Positions 39,633-51,508 of a stretch of DNA of 64,000 nucleotides are shown here, piece by piece. Under the pieces are notes generated by a model. It was given only the letters and a program-made list of their open reading frames with translations, made no database searches and had not been told where the DNA came from. The DNA comes from Thermus thermophilus (GTDB lineage Bacteria > Deinococcota > Deinococci > Deinococcales > Thermaceae), in contig NZ_AP025158.1 in assembly GCF_019974155.1 (NCBI RefSeq), positions 1,984,001 to 2,048,000 of the forward strand, written 5' to 3'. The position numbers were made by a program, and so were the translations under genes. How positions within the stretch are numbered: the stretch's first letter is position 1; every line of letters begins with the position of its first letter.

Positions 39633-40813
39633 GTCACAAGGAGCGCCAAGGCCGCGTAGACGCTTCTTAAGCGCACGGTTTCCCGGTCTCCCGGGAAGCG
39701 GTAGCGCCGCACCTCCGCGCCCGTGGGGCCCGCCAGGGCCACGTAGACCGTGCCCGGGGGCTCGCCCTCCAGGGGGTCCGGCCCCGCGACCCCGGTGGTG
39801 GCCAGGGCGTAGGTGGACCCGAAGAGGGACCGCGCCGCCTCCGCCATGGCCCGGGCGGTCTCGGCGGAAACCGTCCGGGAGAGGAGGTCCTGAGGCACCC
39901 CGAAGCGGGCCTTGGCCCCTACGGAGTAGGATACCACGCCCCCCAAATAGAAGCGGCTCGCCCCCGGCACGCGGGTGATCTCCGCTCCCAGAAGCCCCCC
40001 GGTGAGGCTCTCCATGGTGGCGAGGGTGGCCCCTTCCCGCTCCATGCGCCTTTTCACCGCCTCGGCGAGGGTCATCTCCCCCTCGCCCCAGACCTCCTTA
40101 AGGAGCGTTTTCTTGATCCGCTCGGCAAGCTCCGCCACCCGGTCCTCCCGGCCCCGGACCACCACCTCCACCCCGTGGACCTTGGGGTAGGTGCCCACCT
40201 CCACCTCCTCCCCCCGGACGAAGAGGGGGCCAAGCCGCTCCACGATCTCCGACTCCCCGATGCCCCAGGTCTTCAGGACCCTTTCGGCGTAGGGCCTTCG
40301 CGGCAGGCCCAGGCGGGGCAGAACCTCCTGCCACATGGGGCGCCACTCGGGAGGGGGCCCGGGGAGGAGGACCAGGTCCTTACCCCCTTTGCGCACCCAC
40401 CACCCCGGGGCGGTGCCCCGGGGGTTTTTGAGCCAGGTGGCGGAGGGGATCCGCATGGCCTGCTTGCGGTTGGCCTCAGGCATGGCGCGCCCCCGGGCGC
40501 GGAAGAAGGCCTCAATCTCCCCAAGCACGGCCTCGTCCAGCTCCAAAGGCTCCCCCAAGGCCAGGGCCACCGCCTCCCGGGTCACGTCGTCCGGGGTGGG
40601 GCCGAGGCCGCCGGAGAGGACCACAAGCCTGGCCCGGGCGAAGGCCTCCTCCACCTCCCGGGCCAGGGGCGCCACCTCGTCCGCCACCCTAAGGGTCCTT
40701 TCCACCTTGAGGGCGTAGGGCTTGAGGCTTCTTGCGATCTCCGCCGTGTTGGTGTCCAGGGTCTCCCCGTAGAGGAGCTCGGTGCCTACCCCGAGGATCT
40801 CTGCCCGCTCCAT
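39629..40813 (-). CDS. cinA: CinA (competence/damage-inducible protein; NMN amidase domain)
   Basis: The 394-aa two-domain protein has an N-terminal MoCF/COG1058 domain ([41 protein letters not shown]) and a C-terminal PncC-type nicotinamide mononucleotide deamidase domain ([33 protein letters not shown]). The usual SCTGG catalytic motif is SLTGG here. It recycles NMN and ADP-ribose products and is often linked to recA. It overlaps the upstream ygfZ by 28 bp. Confidence 0.95.
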   Translation of the reverse strand: MERAEILGVGTELLYGETLDTNTAEIARSLKPYALKVERTLRVADEVAPLAREVEEAFARARLVVLSGGLGPTPDDVTREAVALALGEPLELDEAVLGEIEAFFRARGRAMPEANRKQAMRIPSATWLKNPRGTAPGWWVRKGGKDLVLLPGPPPEWRPMWQEVLPRLGLPRRPYAERVLKTWGIGESEIVERLGPLFVRGEEVEVGTYPKVHGVEVVVRGREDRVAELAERIKKTLLKEVWGEGEMTLAEAVKRRMEREGATLATMESLTGGLLGAEITRVPGASRFYLGGVVSYSVGAKARFGVPQDLLSRTVSAETARAMAEAARSLFGSTYALATTGVAGPDPLEGEPPGTVYVALAGPTGAEVRRYRFPGDRETVRLRSVYAALALLVT

Positions 40814-41562
40814 GCCGCCTCCTTAAAGGGAAGGGCCTCCACGCGGTACCGCCCCCCACCTCCTTCCACCTCCGCCCCCACGGGCACCTCCTTCCGCACC
40901 ACGGCGAGGCCCAGAAGGCCGAAGGGGGTCTTTAGAAGGCGCTTCGCCTCCCCCACGCGCTTTCCCCCCAGGAAGAGCTCCGCCGGGGCCTCGCCCCCCT
41001 CCAGAGCCCTCAGGCCCACAAGGCGGTAGGGCGCCTCCTTTCCCTCGGTCCTGGCCATGATCTCCTGGCCCACGTAGCACCCCTTGCCGTAGTCCACCAG
41101 GTGGAGAAGGCCCACGCTCTGGGGGAGTTCCCCTTGGATGTCCGAGAGGAGGGGGAGGCCCTTGAGCAGGGTGTAGAGGGGATAGAGCTCCGGGGGAAGC
41201 GCCCCTTCGGCCCTCTCCCCCACCTCCTCGCGGCCGTCCGCGTAGAGGAGGCGGAAGAGGGGCAGCGCCACAAGCTCCACCTGGTCAAAGACGATGTAGC
41301 GGCGCAGGCGCCTTTCCAGGCCCTCGAGGCTCCCCCAAGGGGCGAGGAGGAAGCCCTCGGGGTGGGGAAAGAGGGTCGCCGCCTCTTCAATCTGGCCCTT
41401 GTGGTTGAGGAAGAGCACCCCAGCAGGCCCCGAAACCCGTCGCAGGTCCCGGGTGCCCTGCCCCTGGAGGAAGGAAAAGGCGTCGGGGCCCCGGAGGAGG
41501 AGCACCCCAGGGAAGGCGAAGAAGCCTTCGCCGGAAAGGGCTTGGGCCAAAAGGCGCTCCAT
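40786..41562 (-). CDS. ygfZ: YgfZ/GcvT-like folate-binding protein
   Basis: The 258-aa protein has the family signature [25 protein letters not shown], including the conserved Cys. N-terminal [21 protein letters not shown] and [15 protein letters not shown] match the GcvT-like fold. YgfZ uses tetrahydrofolate to help assemble or repair some iron-sulfur proteins. ATG 41562 follows GGGGAGG directly; AATAAT lies 7 nt before it, so it may be leaderless. It heads the run into cinA. Confidence 0.88.
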   Translation of the reverse strand: MERLLAQALSGEGFFAFPGVLLLRGPDAFSFLQGQGTRDLRRVSGPAGVLFLNHKGQIEEAATLFPHPEGFLLAPWGSLEGLERRLRRYIVFDQVELVALPLFRLLYADGREEVGERAEGALPPELYPLYTLLKGLPLLSDIQGELPQSVGLLHLVDYGKGCYVGQEIMARTEGKEAPYRLVGLRALEGGEAPAELFLGGKRVGEAKRLLKTPFGLLGLAVVRKEVPVGAEVEGGGGRYRVEALPFKEAAWSGQRSSG

Positions 41563-41601
41563 CCTCCCCATTATTGACCAAAGGGTCACCCCAGGGGGAG
41601 A

Positions 41602-42651
41602 ATGCGGTCCGTGCGCTTTCTCGCCGGCTCCTTCCTTGCCCTCCTCCTCGTGGGGGTGATCGTGGCCCTCCCCGGGGCCGCCCTGCCCTACTGGCGGGAG
41701 CGGTACGGGACGGAAGAGGGGGCCTCCCTCTACTTCGCCGCCCTCCTCCTCGGCCTCCTCCTCGGGGTGCACCTGGGACAGGAGGAGAGGCGCCATCCCT
41801 TCTTTCCCCTGGCCCTGGGCCTGGTGGGCCTCGCCTTTCTCGGCCTTCCCTTCGCCCCCTCTTACGCCTGGATGGCGTCCCTGGCCTTCCTCCTCGGCCT
41901 GGGGGAGGGGGTGATGAACGTCCACGGGAACAGCCTCGTGGGGGAGCTCTACCCGGAAAGGCGGGTGGAGCTTTTGAACCGGGTCAACGTGGCCTTTGGC
42001 CTGGGGGCGGTCCTCACCCCTTTGGCCTTGGCCTGGCTCCCCTACGCCGCCTTTCTGAGCCTGGCGGGCCTTCTCGCCTTCCTCGCAGGCGCCCTCGTCC
42101 TCGGGGCGCCTGCGGCGGAAAGGCCCAAGGAAAGGCCCCGGGGAGCCCTCTGGCCCTTCCTCCTCGCCGTGGGGCTCTACACGGGCCTCGAGGGGGCCCT
42201 GGCCACCTGGAACCGGGTCTGGCTGGAGGCCTTGGGCCACGCCACCTCCCTAGGCGGCCTCCTCCTCACCCTCTACTGGCTCTTCCTCGCCTTGGGCAGG
42301 CTCCTCCTCGCAGGAAGGGTGGCCAAGGACCCCTTGAGGGCCCTCCGGGGGCTTCTCCTCGGGGTGATGGGCCTCCTCCTCCTCAACTTCCTCCCCCAGA
42401 CCGCCCTCCTCTTCCCCCTCGCGGGCTTCCTCCTCGGCCCCCTCTTCTCCACCCTCTTCGCCCTGGTGCAGGCCCGCTTCGGCCACCGGGCCCTGGGGGG
42501 GCTCATGTACGCCGGGGCGGCGGGGAGCACCCTGATCCCCGGGCTTTTCGCCCTCCTGCCCGACCGGGGGATCCCCCTGGGGCTTTTCGCCCTAAGCCTC
42601 GCCCTCTACCTCCTCCTCCGGGGCGCGGAGCGGGAGGTGGCCCGTGCTTAA
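41602..42651 (+). CDS. Major facilitator superfamily transporter
   Basis: The 349-aa protein has about 11 membrane helices. The MFS helix-4-like LLGLGEGVMNVHGNSLVGELYPERR resembles the FucP/sugar-permease group. AGGGGGAG lies just before ATG 41602. It overlaps the HAD gene by 8 bp (GTGCTTAA), so the pair is coupled; import or export of a sugar phosphate-related compound would fit the HAD partner, but the substrate is unknown. Confidence 0.8.
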   Translation: MRSVRFLAGSFLALLLVGVIVALPGAALPYWRERYGTEEGASLYFAALLLGLLLGVHLGQEERRHPFFPLALGLVGLAFLGLPFAPSYAWMASLAFLLGLGEGVMNVHGNSLVGELYPERRVELLNRVNVAFGLGAVLTPLALAWLPYAAFLSLAGLLAFLAGALVLGAPAAERPKERPRGALWPFLLAVGLYTGLEGALATWNRVWLEALGHATSLGGLLLTLYWLFLALGRLLLAGRVAKDPLRALRGLLLGVMGLLLLNFLPQTALLFPLAGFLLGPLFSTLFALVQARFGHRALGGLMYAGAAGSTLIPGLFALLPDRGIPLGLFALSLALYLLLRGAEREVARA

Positions 42652-43270
42652 GGCGGTCCTCTTTGACCTGGACGGCACCCTGGCGGACACGGACCCCCTG
42701 CACCTCCTGGCCTGGCGGGAGGCCCTGGCGCCCTACGGCCTGGAGGTGGACCCCATCTTCTACCGGAAAAGGATCTCGGGGAGGCTGAACCCCGAGATCG
42801 TCCGGGATCTCTTGGGCCTGGAGGGAGAGGAGGCGGAAAGGCTCATCGCCGCCAAGGAGGCCCGCTTCCGGGCCCTCGCCCAGGGGCTCAGGCCCACCCC
42901 GGGGCTTGCGGAATTTTTGGAGCACATCCGGGAGAAAGGCCTCCTTTGGGGCGTGGTGACCAACGCCCCCAAGGAAAACGCCCGCCACGTCCTCGAGGCC
43001 CTGGGCCTAAGGCCGCCCCTCCTGGTCCTGGCGGAGGAGGTGGGCCGGGGAAAGCCCGACCCCCTCCCCTACCGGGTGGCCCTAAGGCGCCTCGGGGTGG
43101 CCCCCGAGGAGGCCCTGGCCTTTGAGGACTCCCCTTCCGGGGTGAGAAGCGCCGTGGGGGCGGGGATCCCCACCTACGGCCTCCTCACGGGGCACGAGGC
43201 GGAAGCCCTTCGGGAGGCGGGGGCGAGGGGGGTTTTCCGGGACTTCCGGGAGGCGTTAGGCCTCCTTTAG
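42644..43270 (+). CDS. HAD-superfamily phosphatase (beta-phosphoglucomutase/GS1-like)
   Basis: The 208-aa protein has all HAD motifs: DLDGTLADTDPLH (motif I), VVTNAPKENA (motif II), KPDPLPYRVALRRLGV (motif III Lys) and FEDSPSGVRSAVGAGIP (motif IV). The alpha-helical cap places it with beta-phosphoglucomutase-like and sugar-phosphate phosphatases. Start GTG 42644 lies inside the MFS gene end. It overlaps the convergent racemase gene by 15 bp. Confidence 0.88.
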   Translation: MLKAVLFDLDGTLADTDPLHLLAWREALAPYGLEVDPIFYRKRISGRLNPEIVRDLLGLEGEEAERLIAAKEARFRALAQGLRPTPGLAEFLEHIREKGLLWGVVTNAPKENARHVLEALGLRPPLLVLAEEVGRGKPDPLPYRVALRRLGVAPEEALAFEDSPSGVRSAVGAGIPTYGLLTGHEAEALREAGARGVFRDFREALGLL

Positions 43271-44341
43271 GGCGTAGCGGGCGAAGGCCTCCTCGTCAAA
43301 GCGGCCCTCCACCAGGTCCTCCCAATAAAGCCACCCCTCGCGGAAGGGGGGAAAGGGGAAGAAGCCGCCCTCGGCCTTGAGGTGGAAGGCGAGCTCGCAA
43401 GGCTCCGTCACCCCCTGCTGGAAGGCGAGGAGGGCGGACTGGTAGGCCCCGAAGGCGCTTTGCGCCTGGCTCCCCACCATGGCCTTTTTGCCCTTCTCCC
43501 GGGCGAGGGCGAGCATCTCCAGGGTCCAGGTGACGCCGGTGCGGGCGGGCTTGAGGTTGAGGACGTCAAAGGTGTTGAGCTGTAGCTCCCGCCTGAGGTC
43601 CTTCGGGGTCATGGCCGCGTCGTCGGCGATGAGGGGGAGGATCCCCTTCTCCCTCAAGGCCCGCCTCGCCTCCACCTCCTCCACGGGCAAGGGCTCCTCC
43701 ACGTAGCGGAGGCCAAGCTCCTTCCAGGCCAAAAGGTAGCGCTCGGCCTCCTTGGGGGGAAGGGACTCGTTGGCGTCGGCGTAGAGCTCGGCCTCGGGGA
43801 AGGCCTCCTTCAGGCGGAGGATGCGGCGGGTGTCCGCCTCCAGGTCCCGCCCCACCTTCACCTTGAAGACCCGGACCCCCGCCCCAAAGGCCATGCGGGC
43901 GTCCTCCAGGACCTCGTCCTCCTCCCCGAGGCCCAGGATGTAGGCCACCCGCACCCGGTGCTTGGCGGGCTTGAGGACCTGGTGAAGCTCCTCCCCCTCG
44001 CTCCGCGCCCAGGCCTCCCAGAGGGCGGTGTCCAGGGCGCCCTTGAGGCCGAAGTTAAAGGGGAAGGCCTCCAGAACGGCCCTTATCCCCTCCTGGTCGT
44101 CGGCCTCGAGGCCCAAAAGCTTGGGCCTCAGGTAGTCCAACCCCGCCCTCACGCTCCCCAGGGTCTCCCCGTAGATGGTGGGGCGGATGGCCACCTCGGC
44201 CCGGCCTAGGGAGCCGTCGGAAAGCTCCACCTCCAAAAGGGCGTGCTCCAAGGCGGCAAGCTCCGAAGCCTTCCCCCAGCGCAAGGGGGCCTTCAGGGGG
44301 ATGCGGAAGGGGATGAGGCGCAGGTCCCGTACCGTCGGCAT
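43256..44341 (-). CDS. Enolase-superfamily racemase/cycloisomerase (OSBS/NSAR-like)
   Basis: The 361-aa protein carries the muconate-lactonising group residues: KVKVG (Lys-x-Lys base), YADANES, EEPLPVEE, IADDAAMTP (metal ligands) and the second Lys region in NLKPARTG, ending with VGSQAQSAFGAYQ. This pattern fits o-succinylbenzoate synthase / N-succinylamino acid racemase. No men genes are adjacent, so racemase activity is the more likely. TAGAAT lies 7 nt before ATG 44341 (leaderless). Confidence 0.85.
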   Translation of the reverse strand: MPTVRDLRLIPFRIPLKAPLRWGKASELAALEHALLEVELSDGSLGRAEVAIRPTIYGETLGSVRAGLDYLRPKLLGLEADDQEGIRAVLEAFPFNFGLKGALDTALWEAWARSEGEELHQVLKPAKHRVRVAYILGLGEEDEVLEDARMAFGAGVRVFKVKVGRDLEADTRRILRLKEAFPEAELYADANESLPPKEAERYLLAWKELGLRYVEEPLPVEEVEARRALREKGILPLIADDAAMTPKDLRRELQLNTFDVLNLKPARTGVTWTLEMLALAREKGKKAMVGSQAQSAFGAYQSALLAFQQGVTEPCELAFHLKAEGGFFPFPPFREGWLYWEDLVEGRFDEEAFARYALKEA

Positions 44342-44348
44342 AGCCCCC

Positions 44349-44354
44349 ATTCTA
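44349..44354 (-). promoter_or_regulatory. -10 element of the racemase gene
   Basis: Minus-strand TAGAAT (44354-44349) with 7 nt to ATG 44341. It overlaps the end of the P-loop gene upstream. Confidence 0.5.
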
Positions 44355-45071
44355 TGGGCCGAGGCCGTGCCTCTGGAGAAAGGCCCGCACCGCCAGGACC
44401 TCTTCCTCAGGAGAAAGGGCCTCCGTGTCCAGGACCAGGGCCCGGGGGTGGCCCTGAAGGAGGCGCAAGGGGCCTTGGGGGTCGTAGTTCCGCTTCTCCT
44501 CGGCCACGATCTTGAGCTTGGCGAGGACCTCCTCCAGGGGGGCCAGGGCCAAGGCCTCCTCCAGCTCCTCCGGGGAGAGAACCCCTTCCGCCAAGGCCTT
44601 TAGCTCCGCCATCTCCTCGGGGCGGAGCTCCACGCGGTCAAAGGCGTCCCGCCGAGAAAGGAGCCTTTTGAGCCGGGTGGCCTCCCGGGCGTGGAGGAGG
44701 ACGAAGCGGGCCTCGGGGAGGTGCTCCAGGGCGTAGGCCACCTCCCCTTCCCCCCTCAGGCCGTCAAAGAGGAGGAGGGGCCTTGGGGGCACGTACCCCC
44801 GGGCCAGGACCTCCGCCACCCCCCCGGGGAACTCCTCCCGGAAGCGCCGCGTAAGGCGGAAGCGCTCCTCCCGGGGAATGGGGGGCTTGGCCCCGTAGCG
44901 GGGGAGGACGTAGCGGTCCACGAGCTCCCGGCGGTCGGGGAGCCGGGGAAGGCCCAGGGCCTCCACCAGGGTGCTCTTCCCCACCCCGGTGAGGCCCACG
45001 AGGACGAGCAAAGGCACCTCCCTCGCGGGGACGAGGGAGGGGGCGGGCTCCAGGGAGAAGGCCACCTCCAT
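44352..45071 (-). CDS. P-loop NTPase of unknown function
   Basis: The 239-aa protein has Walker A GLTGVGKST near residue 31, and LLLFDGLRGEGEVAYALEHLPEARFVLLHA resembles Walker B and the following strand of nucleotide kinases. HAREATRLKRLLSRRDAFDR looks like a lid helix. It may be a small-molecule or nucleoside kinase or ATPase, but I cannot name a family. TAGCAT (45084-45079) lies 7 nt before ATG 45071. It is divergent from the secreted protein gene. Confidence 0.7.
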   Translation of the reverse strand: MEVAFSLEPAPSLVPAREVPLLVLVGLTGVGKSTLVEALGLPRLPDRRELVDRYVLPRYGAKPPIPREERFRLTRRFREEFPGGVAEVLARGYVPPRPLLLFDGLRGEGEVAYALEHLPEARFVLLHAREATRLKRLLSRRDAFDRVELRPEEMAELKALAEGVLSPEELEEALALAPLEEVLAKLKIVAEEKRNYDPQGPLRLLQGHPRALVLDTEALSPEEEVLAVRAFLQRHGLGP

Positions 45072-45104
45072 GCCCCCCATGCTACCTGGTAGGATGGAGG
45101 GGCC

Positions 45105-45602
45105 ATGAAGCGGCTTTTCGCCCTCCTCGGCCTCGCCCTGGGCCTTGCCCTGGCCCAGGCCCCCGCCTACCCGGAGAACACCCTGGGCCTGGGCTACGCC
45201 CCGGACAAGGGCGTTTACCTCCAGGGAAGCGCCCTTCTGCCCTTCAGCCCCTTGGGAATAGACACCGGCCTGGACCTCCAGGTCCTCCTGGCGCAAAGCC
45301 CCGAGGCCTACGCCCTCCTCAAGGCCAACCTCTTCCCCGGCCTGGTGGTGGAGGGCCTCTTCGCCTCGGCGGGCCTGGGTCTGGACCTCCGCTACCCCTT
45401 CGGGGTCCACCTCGGCCCCCTGGCGAGCGTGGAGCTTCCCGGGGGGGCCCTCTCCCTGGGCCTCGGCCTCGGCTACCAGGCGGGGGCGGGCCTCCATCTG
45501 GCCTGGGGGGCGGGGCTCAGGCTCTACCTGGAGCCTTGGGCCCTCGAGGTCTCCGCCTCGGACCGCTACCCCTTCCTCCTCTCCCTCCTCTACCTCTGGT
45601 AG
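45105..45602 (+). CDS. Exported beta-rich protein, function unknown
   Basis: The 165-aa protein has a clear signal peptide (MKRLFALLGLALGLALAQA) and then alternating short hydrophobic strands with Gly-rich turns (TLGLGYAPDKGVYLQGSA, GLGLGYQAGAGLHLAWG) ending in Trp. The pattern suggests a small outer-membrane beta-barrel or periplasmic beta protein. TAGGAT (45090-45095) and GGAGG (45096-45100) precede ATG 45105. It is followed after 3 bp by a permease gene. Confidence 0.65.
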   Translation: MKRLFALLGLALGLALAQAPAYPENTLGLGYAPDKGVYLQGSALLPFSPLGIDTGLDLQVLLAQSPEAYALLKANLFPGLVVEGLFASAGLGLDLRYPFGVHLGPLASVELPGGALSLGLGLGYQAGAGLHLAWGAGLRLYLEPWALEVSASDRYPFLLSLLYLW

Positions 45603-45605
45603 CCC

Positions 45606-46445
45606 GTGAGGAAGAGGCTTCCCCTCCTCCTCTTCTCCCTGCCGGCCCTCCTCCCCCTCTTCCTCTTCGTCCTCTACCCCTTCCTGGAGGTGGTCCGGTT
45701 CTCCACCTGGGACTGGTCGGGGCTTTCCGAGCCCAGGCCCGTGGGGCTCAAGAACTACCGGGACCTCCTGCAAGACCCCGCCTTCTGGAAGAGCCTCCTC
45801 GTGACCCTGGAGTTCATGCTCCTGGCCCTTCCCCCCTTCCTCGCCCTCTCCCTGGTCCTGGCCGTGGTCCTGGACGGCCTGCCCTACGAGCGCCTGGCCA
45901 AGAGCCTCCTCTTCCTGCCGGGCCTCGTCACCCTGGGGGGAGCGACCCTCTCCTGGTACACCCTCTTTACCCCGGAGTACGGGGCCTTGGCCCAGTTCCT
46001 CCCCATCCCCCCCTGGGACCGGGAGGGGTTTTGGGCGCTCCTCATGGTCGTGGCCTTCACCCTGTGGCGGCACCTGGGCTACGGGGTCCTGGTGGCCTCG
46101 GCCCGGCTCAAGGCCATCCCCAAAACCCTCCTCGAGGCCGCCTACGTGGACGGGGCCGGGCCTTGGGAGGCCTTCCGCTACGTGGTCCTGCCCCTGATGC
46201 GGCCCGCGGTGGTCTTCCTCCTGGTGGTGGGGACGATCCTCTCCCTGCAGTCCTACGCCGCCGTCTTCCTCCTCACCCGGGGGGGGCCCTACGGGGCCAC
46301 GCGGGTCCTCGGCTACTACCTCTACGAGGCGGGGTTTGAGAGCTTCCGCCTGGGGTACGCGGCGGCCATCACCGTGGTCCTCCTCGTCCTCACCCTCCTC
46401 TTCGCCTACGCCCAGCTCCGGCTCCTCCGTCACGGGGAGGCATAG
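45606..46445 (+). CDS. Sugar-type ABC transporter permease (MalF-like), lone copy
   Basis: The 279-aa permease has six membrane helices. FEVV-type start LLPLFLFVLYPFLEVVRFS and the EAA loop (LLEAAYVDGAGPWEAFRYVVLPLMRPA) are typical of carbohydrate-uptake MalF/UgpA permeases. It starts at GTG 45606, 3 bp after the exported-protein gene. No MalG partner, binding protein or ATPase is adjacent, since mltG is convergent and overlaps by 16 bp. Confidence 0.85.
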   Translation: MRKRLPLLLFSLPALLPLFLFVLYPFLEVVRFSTWDWSGLSEPRPVGLKNYRDLLQDPAFWKSLLVTLEFMLLALPPFLALSLVLAVVLDGLPYERLAKSLLFLPGLVTLGGATLSWYTLFTPEYGALAQFLPIPPWDREGFWALLMVVAFTLWRHLGYGVLVASARLKAIPKTLLEAAYVDGAGPWEAFRYVVLPLMRPAVVFLLVVGTILSLQSYAAVFLLTRGGPYGATRVLGYYLYEAGFESFRLGYAAAITVVLLVLTLLFAYAQLRLLRHGEA

Positions 46446-47440
46446 CGGTAGCGGGCAAGGTCCCGGAGGTGGCCCGCGAAATCCACGTTCAGGTAAAGCC
46501 GCCCCCCGGCGTGGAAGAAGTAGAGGTAGGGGCGGCCCTTTTCGTCCTGGCGCACCGGGTTCAAGACGGCGAGGAGGGCCTTCTGCCCGGGGTTGGCGAT
46601 GGGCCCCGGGGGAAGGCCGCCGTAGCGGTAGGTGTTGTAGGGGGAGTCCACCTGGAAGTCCCCCGCCTCCCGGGAAAGCTCCGGAAGCCTCTTCCCCAAG
46701 GCGTAGGCCACGGTGGGGTCGGCCTGGAGGGGCATGCCCCGCTCCAGGCGGTTCAGGAAGACCCCGGCGATGTAGGGCATCTCCTCGGCGCTCCCCGCCT
46801 CCTTCTCCACGATGGAGGCCAGGGTAACCCAGGCGTGGACGGAAAGCCCTCGCTCCGCTAGAAGCCTTTGCACCGGAGGGGTGAGCTCCGCCTCAAAGCG
46901 GCGGAGCATGGCCCGCACCACCTCCTCGGGGGTGGCGAGGAGGTCAAAGGTGTAGGTGGCGGGGAAGAGGTAGCCCTCCAGGGTCCGCCCCTCCACGTAG
47001 GGGGGCTTGAGGGCCCCCGGGCCTTCCACGAGCCTGAGGAAGCCCTCCCCGTCCAGCCCCGCCTCGGAGAGCCTCCGGGCGTAGTCCACCGCCCTCTCCC
47101 CCTCGGGGAAGGTGAGGGTGACGCTTAGGGGCTTCACGCCCCCGGTGAGGGCCCGGGCCAGGCGGAAGGCCCCCTCGCCCTTCAGGCGGTAGACCCCAGG
47201 AACGAGGCGCTTCGCCCGACCCGAGAAGCGGAGGTAGGCGGAAAAGGCGTGGCCCGAGCGCAGAAGCCCCGCCTCCTCCAAGATCCTCGCCACCTCCGCC
47301 CCCGTGGCCCCCCGGGGAATGCGCACCACGGCCTCCCTTCCCGTGGGGCCGAGAAGCCAGAGGGCGTAGAGGAGGAGGAGGAAGGTGAGGAAGAGGGCCA
47401 CCACCCCACGCCGAAGCCAGTTCCTAGATCCCTCGGGCAA
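46430..47440 (-). CDS. mltG: Endolytic murein transglycosylase MltG
   Basis: MltG cuts nascent peptidoglycan strands at the membrane. The 336-aa protein has one N-terminal membrane helix ([18 protein letters not shown]), a LysM-like region ([20 protein letters not shown]), and the YceG domain with [20 protein letters not shown] (catalytic Glu), [22 protein letters not shown] and [11 protein letters not shown] 47440 is the start and lies inside the ruvX end (17-bp overlap). Confidence 0.94.
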   Translation of the reverse strand: MPEGSRNWLRRGVVALFLTFLLLLYALWLLGPTGREAVVRIPRGATGAEVARILEEAGLLRSGHAFSAYLRFSGRAKRLVPGVYRLKGEGAFRLARALTGGVKPLSVTLTFPEGERAVDYARRLSEAGLDGEGFLRLVEGPGALKPPYVEGRTLEGYLFPATYTFDLLATPEEVVRAMLRRFEAELTPPVQRLLAERGLSVHAWVTLASIVEKEAGSAEEMPYIAGVFLNRLERGMPLQADPTVAYALGKRLPELSREAGDFQVDSPYNTYRYGGLPPGPIANPGQKALLAVLNPVRQDEKGRPYLYFFHAGGRLYLNVDFAGHLRDLARYRYASP

Positions 47441-47831
47441 GGTAGTCCTCCAGAAGCACCACGGCCGCGAGCTCGTCCAGCTTCCCCTTGTCCCGGCGAA
47501 GCCGCTTGGGGGCGTGCTTGAGGCGCTCCTGGGCGAGCTTGGTGGTGAAGCGCTCGTCCCATAGCTCCACCTCCACCCCCCTGGCCCTCAGGGCCTCCAC
47601 CAGGGGGAGGACCTTCCCCGCCTGGGCGCTCTCCTTGAGGTCGGTGCGCAAGGGGAGGCCCACCACGAGCTTAGAAAGGCCCTCCCGCCGCACGAAGTCC
47701 AGAAGGGCCTCGAGGTCCTCCTCCAGGGTCTTGCGCACCAAATACCCCCGGCCCGAGGCCAGGGGCACCCCCTCCTCCCCCACGGCGAGGCCGATCCGGG
47801 CCTCCCCCACGTCAAGCGCGCCCACCCGCAT
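47424..47831 (-). CDS. ruvX: Holliday-junction-resolvase-like RuvX (YqgF)
   Basis: The 135-aa RNase-H-fold protein starts [19 protein letters not shown] (first Asp) and has [35 protein letters not shown] and [17 protein letters not shown] (last Asp). YqgF is linked to 16S rRNA 5' processing as well as junction resolution. It overlaps the membrane-protein gene by 20 bp and mltG by 17 bp; ruvX-mltG neighbourhood is common. Confidence 0.93.
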   Translation of the reverse strand: MRVGALDVGEARIGLAVGEEGVPLASGRGYLVRKTLEEDLEALLDFVRREGLSKLVVGLPLRTDLKESAQAGKVLPLVEALRARGVEVELWDERFTTKLAQERLKHAPKRLRRDKGKLDELAAVVLLEDYLARGI

Positions 47832-48498
47832 ACTGAACGCTCTGGTCCGCCAAGACCACCCCCAGGTAGAGGAGGGCCACGCCCAAGGCCCTTCCCGCCT
47901 CCTCGAGGCCCGCCACCCCGAAGCGGTTTAGGGCGCTGGTGGAGGCGAGGACCAGGGCGGCCAGGAAGATGAGGGCCGTGCCCCGGGCCCGCAAGGGGTT
48001 TTGGCGCCGGAAGAGGAGGGTGGTGTAGAGGGCCACCCCGGCCATGAGGGCCGTGCCCAGGAGGTTAAAGGGGATGGTCCAAAGCCTGGGCGAGGTGAGG
48101 CCGGGCGGGGGGAAGGCCGCCCCCAGGGGGGCGTAGGGCTCAGGGAGGCGGGCGAGGTCCAAGGGGGCCGAGGCCACCAGGTAAAGGCCCCAAAGGAAGA
48201 GGGGGCTTAGGGCGAGGAGGAGGCCCCGGGCCGCCCCGGGCCTGAGGAGGGCGAGGCTTCCTAAGCCTAAAAAGGTCACCCCGTGCATCGCCCCGGTGAA
48301 GTACCAGAGGCGGTAGAGGAAGGGGCTCCAGGCCCCCTGGAGCCGGGCGAGGAGCTCGGCAGAGACCGCCAGGGCAAAGAAGAGGAGGCCGAGGCTATAG
48401 AGGGCGTTGTGCAGGGAAGGCCTCCTCTGCAACCGCCCGAAGGTGAGGGCGAAGAGGGCCCAGGAGAGGGCCACCGCCAAAAGGCTTAGGAGGACCAT
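47812..48498 (-). CDS. Seven-helix membrane protein of unknown function
   Basis: This 228-aa protein has about seven hydrophobic helices with loops rich in Arg and Pro. The arrangement is like 7TM receptor or histidine-kinase sensor regions, but no signalling domain follows. It starts 10 bp after the alaS stop and overlaps ruvX by 20 bp, so it is in the alaS-ruvX-mltG run. I do not recognise a family. Confidence 0.65.
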   Translation of the reverse strand: MVLLSLLAVALSWALFALTFGRLQRRPSLHNALYSLGLLFFALAVSAELLARLQGAWSPFLYRLWYFTGAMHGVTFLGLGSLALLRPGAARGLLLALSPLFLWGLYLVASAPLDLARLPEPYAPLGAAFPPPGLTSPRLWTIPFNLLGTALMAGVALYTTLLFRRQNPLRARGTALIFLAALVLASTSALNRFGVAGLEEAGRALGVALLYLGVVLADQSVQYAGGRA

Positions 48499-48507
48499 GC
48501 CCCCATT

Positions 48508-51156
<2,649 letters not shown>

Positions 51157-51163
51157 GGCTTTG

Positions 51164-51181
51164 ATTATAGGGGCTTACAAT
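51164..51181. promoter_or_regulatory. Divergent leaderless promoters of alaS and the NIPSNAP-like gene
   Basis: Minus strand TATAAT (51169-51164) is 7 nt from the alaS ATG. Plus strand TACAAT (51176-51181) is 7 nt from ATG 51189. The two start codons are only 32 bp apart, so polymerases on the two sides would collide. Confidence 0.65.
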
Positions 51182-51188
51182 GGGCCCC

Positions 51189-51464
51189 ATGAAGGTCCAG
51201 ATGCGCCGCTACACCCTGAAGGAAGGGGCCAAGGAGGCCTTCCAAAAGGTCTTCCTGGGGACCATCGTCCCCCTGAGGCAGGCCCTGGGCTTTAGGGTCC
51301 TCGGGGCCTACTGGCTTTCCGAGCGGGAGTTCCTCTGGTTCGTGGCCCACGAGGACTTTGAGGAGGCGGAAAGGGCCTACTACGCCCACCCCGAAAGGCA
51401 GAAGGTGGACCCCAGGGCGTACCTGGAGGCCATGGAAACCCGCTTCGTGGAGCGCCTCCTGTAG
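51189..51464 (+). CDS. NIPSNAP-like dimeric alpha-beta barrel protein
   Basis: The 91-aa protein begins MKVQMRRYTLKEGAKEAFQKVFLGTIVPLRQALGFRVLGAYW and continues LWFVAHEDFEEAERAYYAHPERQKVDP. This is the NIPSNAP/antibiotic-monooxygenase-like fold seen in small ligand-binding proteins. ATG 51189 is preferred over 51180 by the leaderless promoter spacing. Function unknown. Confidence 0.78.
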   Translation: MKVQMRRYTLKEGAKEAFQKVFLGTIVPLRQALGFRVLGAYWLSEREFLWFVAHEDFEEAERAYYAHPERQKVDPRAYLEAMETRFVERLL

Positions 51465-51508
51465 GCTAGGCCACGCCTAAAACCCCGCTTTGGGGTAGCC
51501 TCGGGGGG

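Noticed and set aside
44352-46433. Very long minus-strand frame (nearly 700 codons) ending in the P-loop gene
   Set aside because: Upstream of 45080 it is antisense to the exported protein and permease genes and has Glu/Gly/Pro-rich shadow composition; the real start is 45071.
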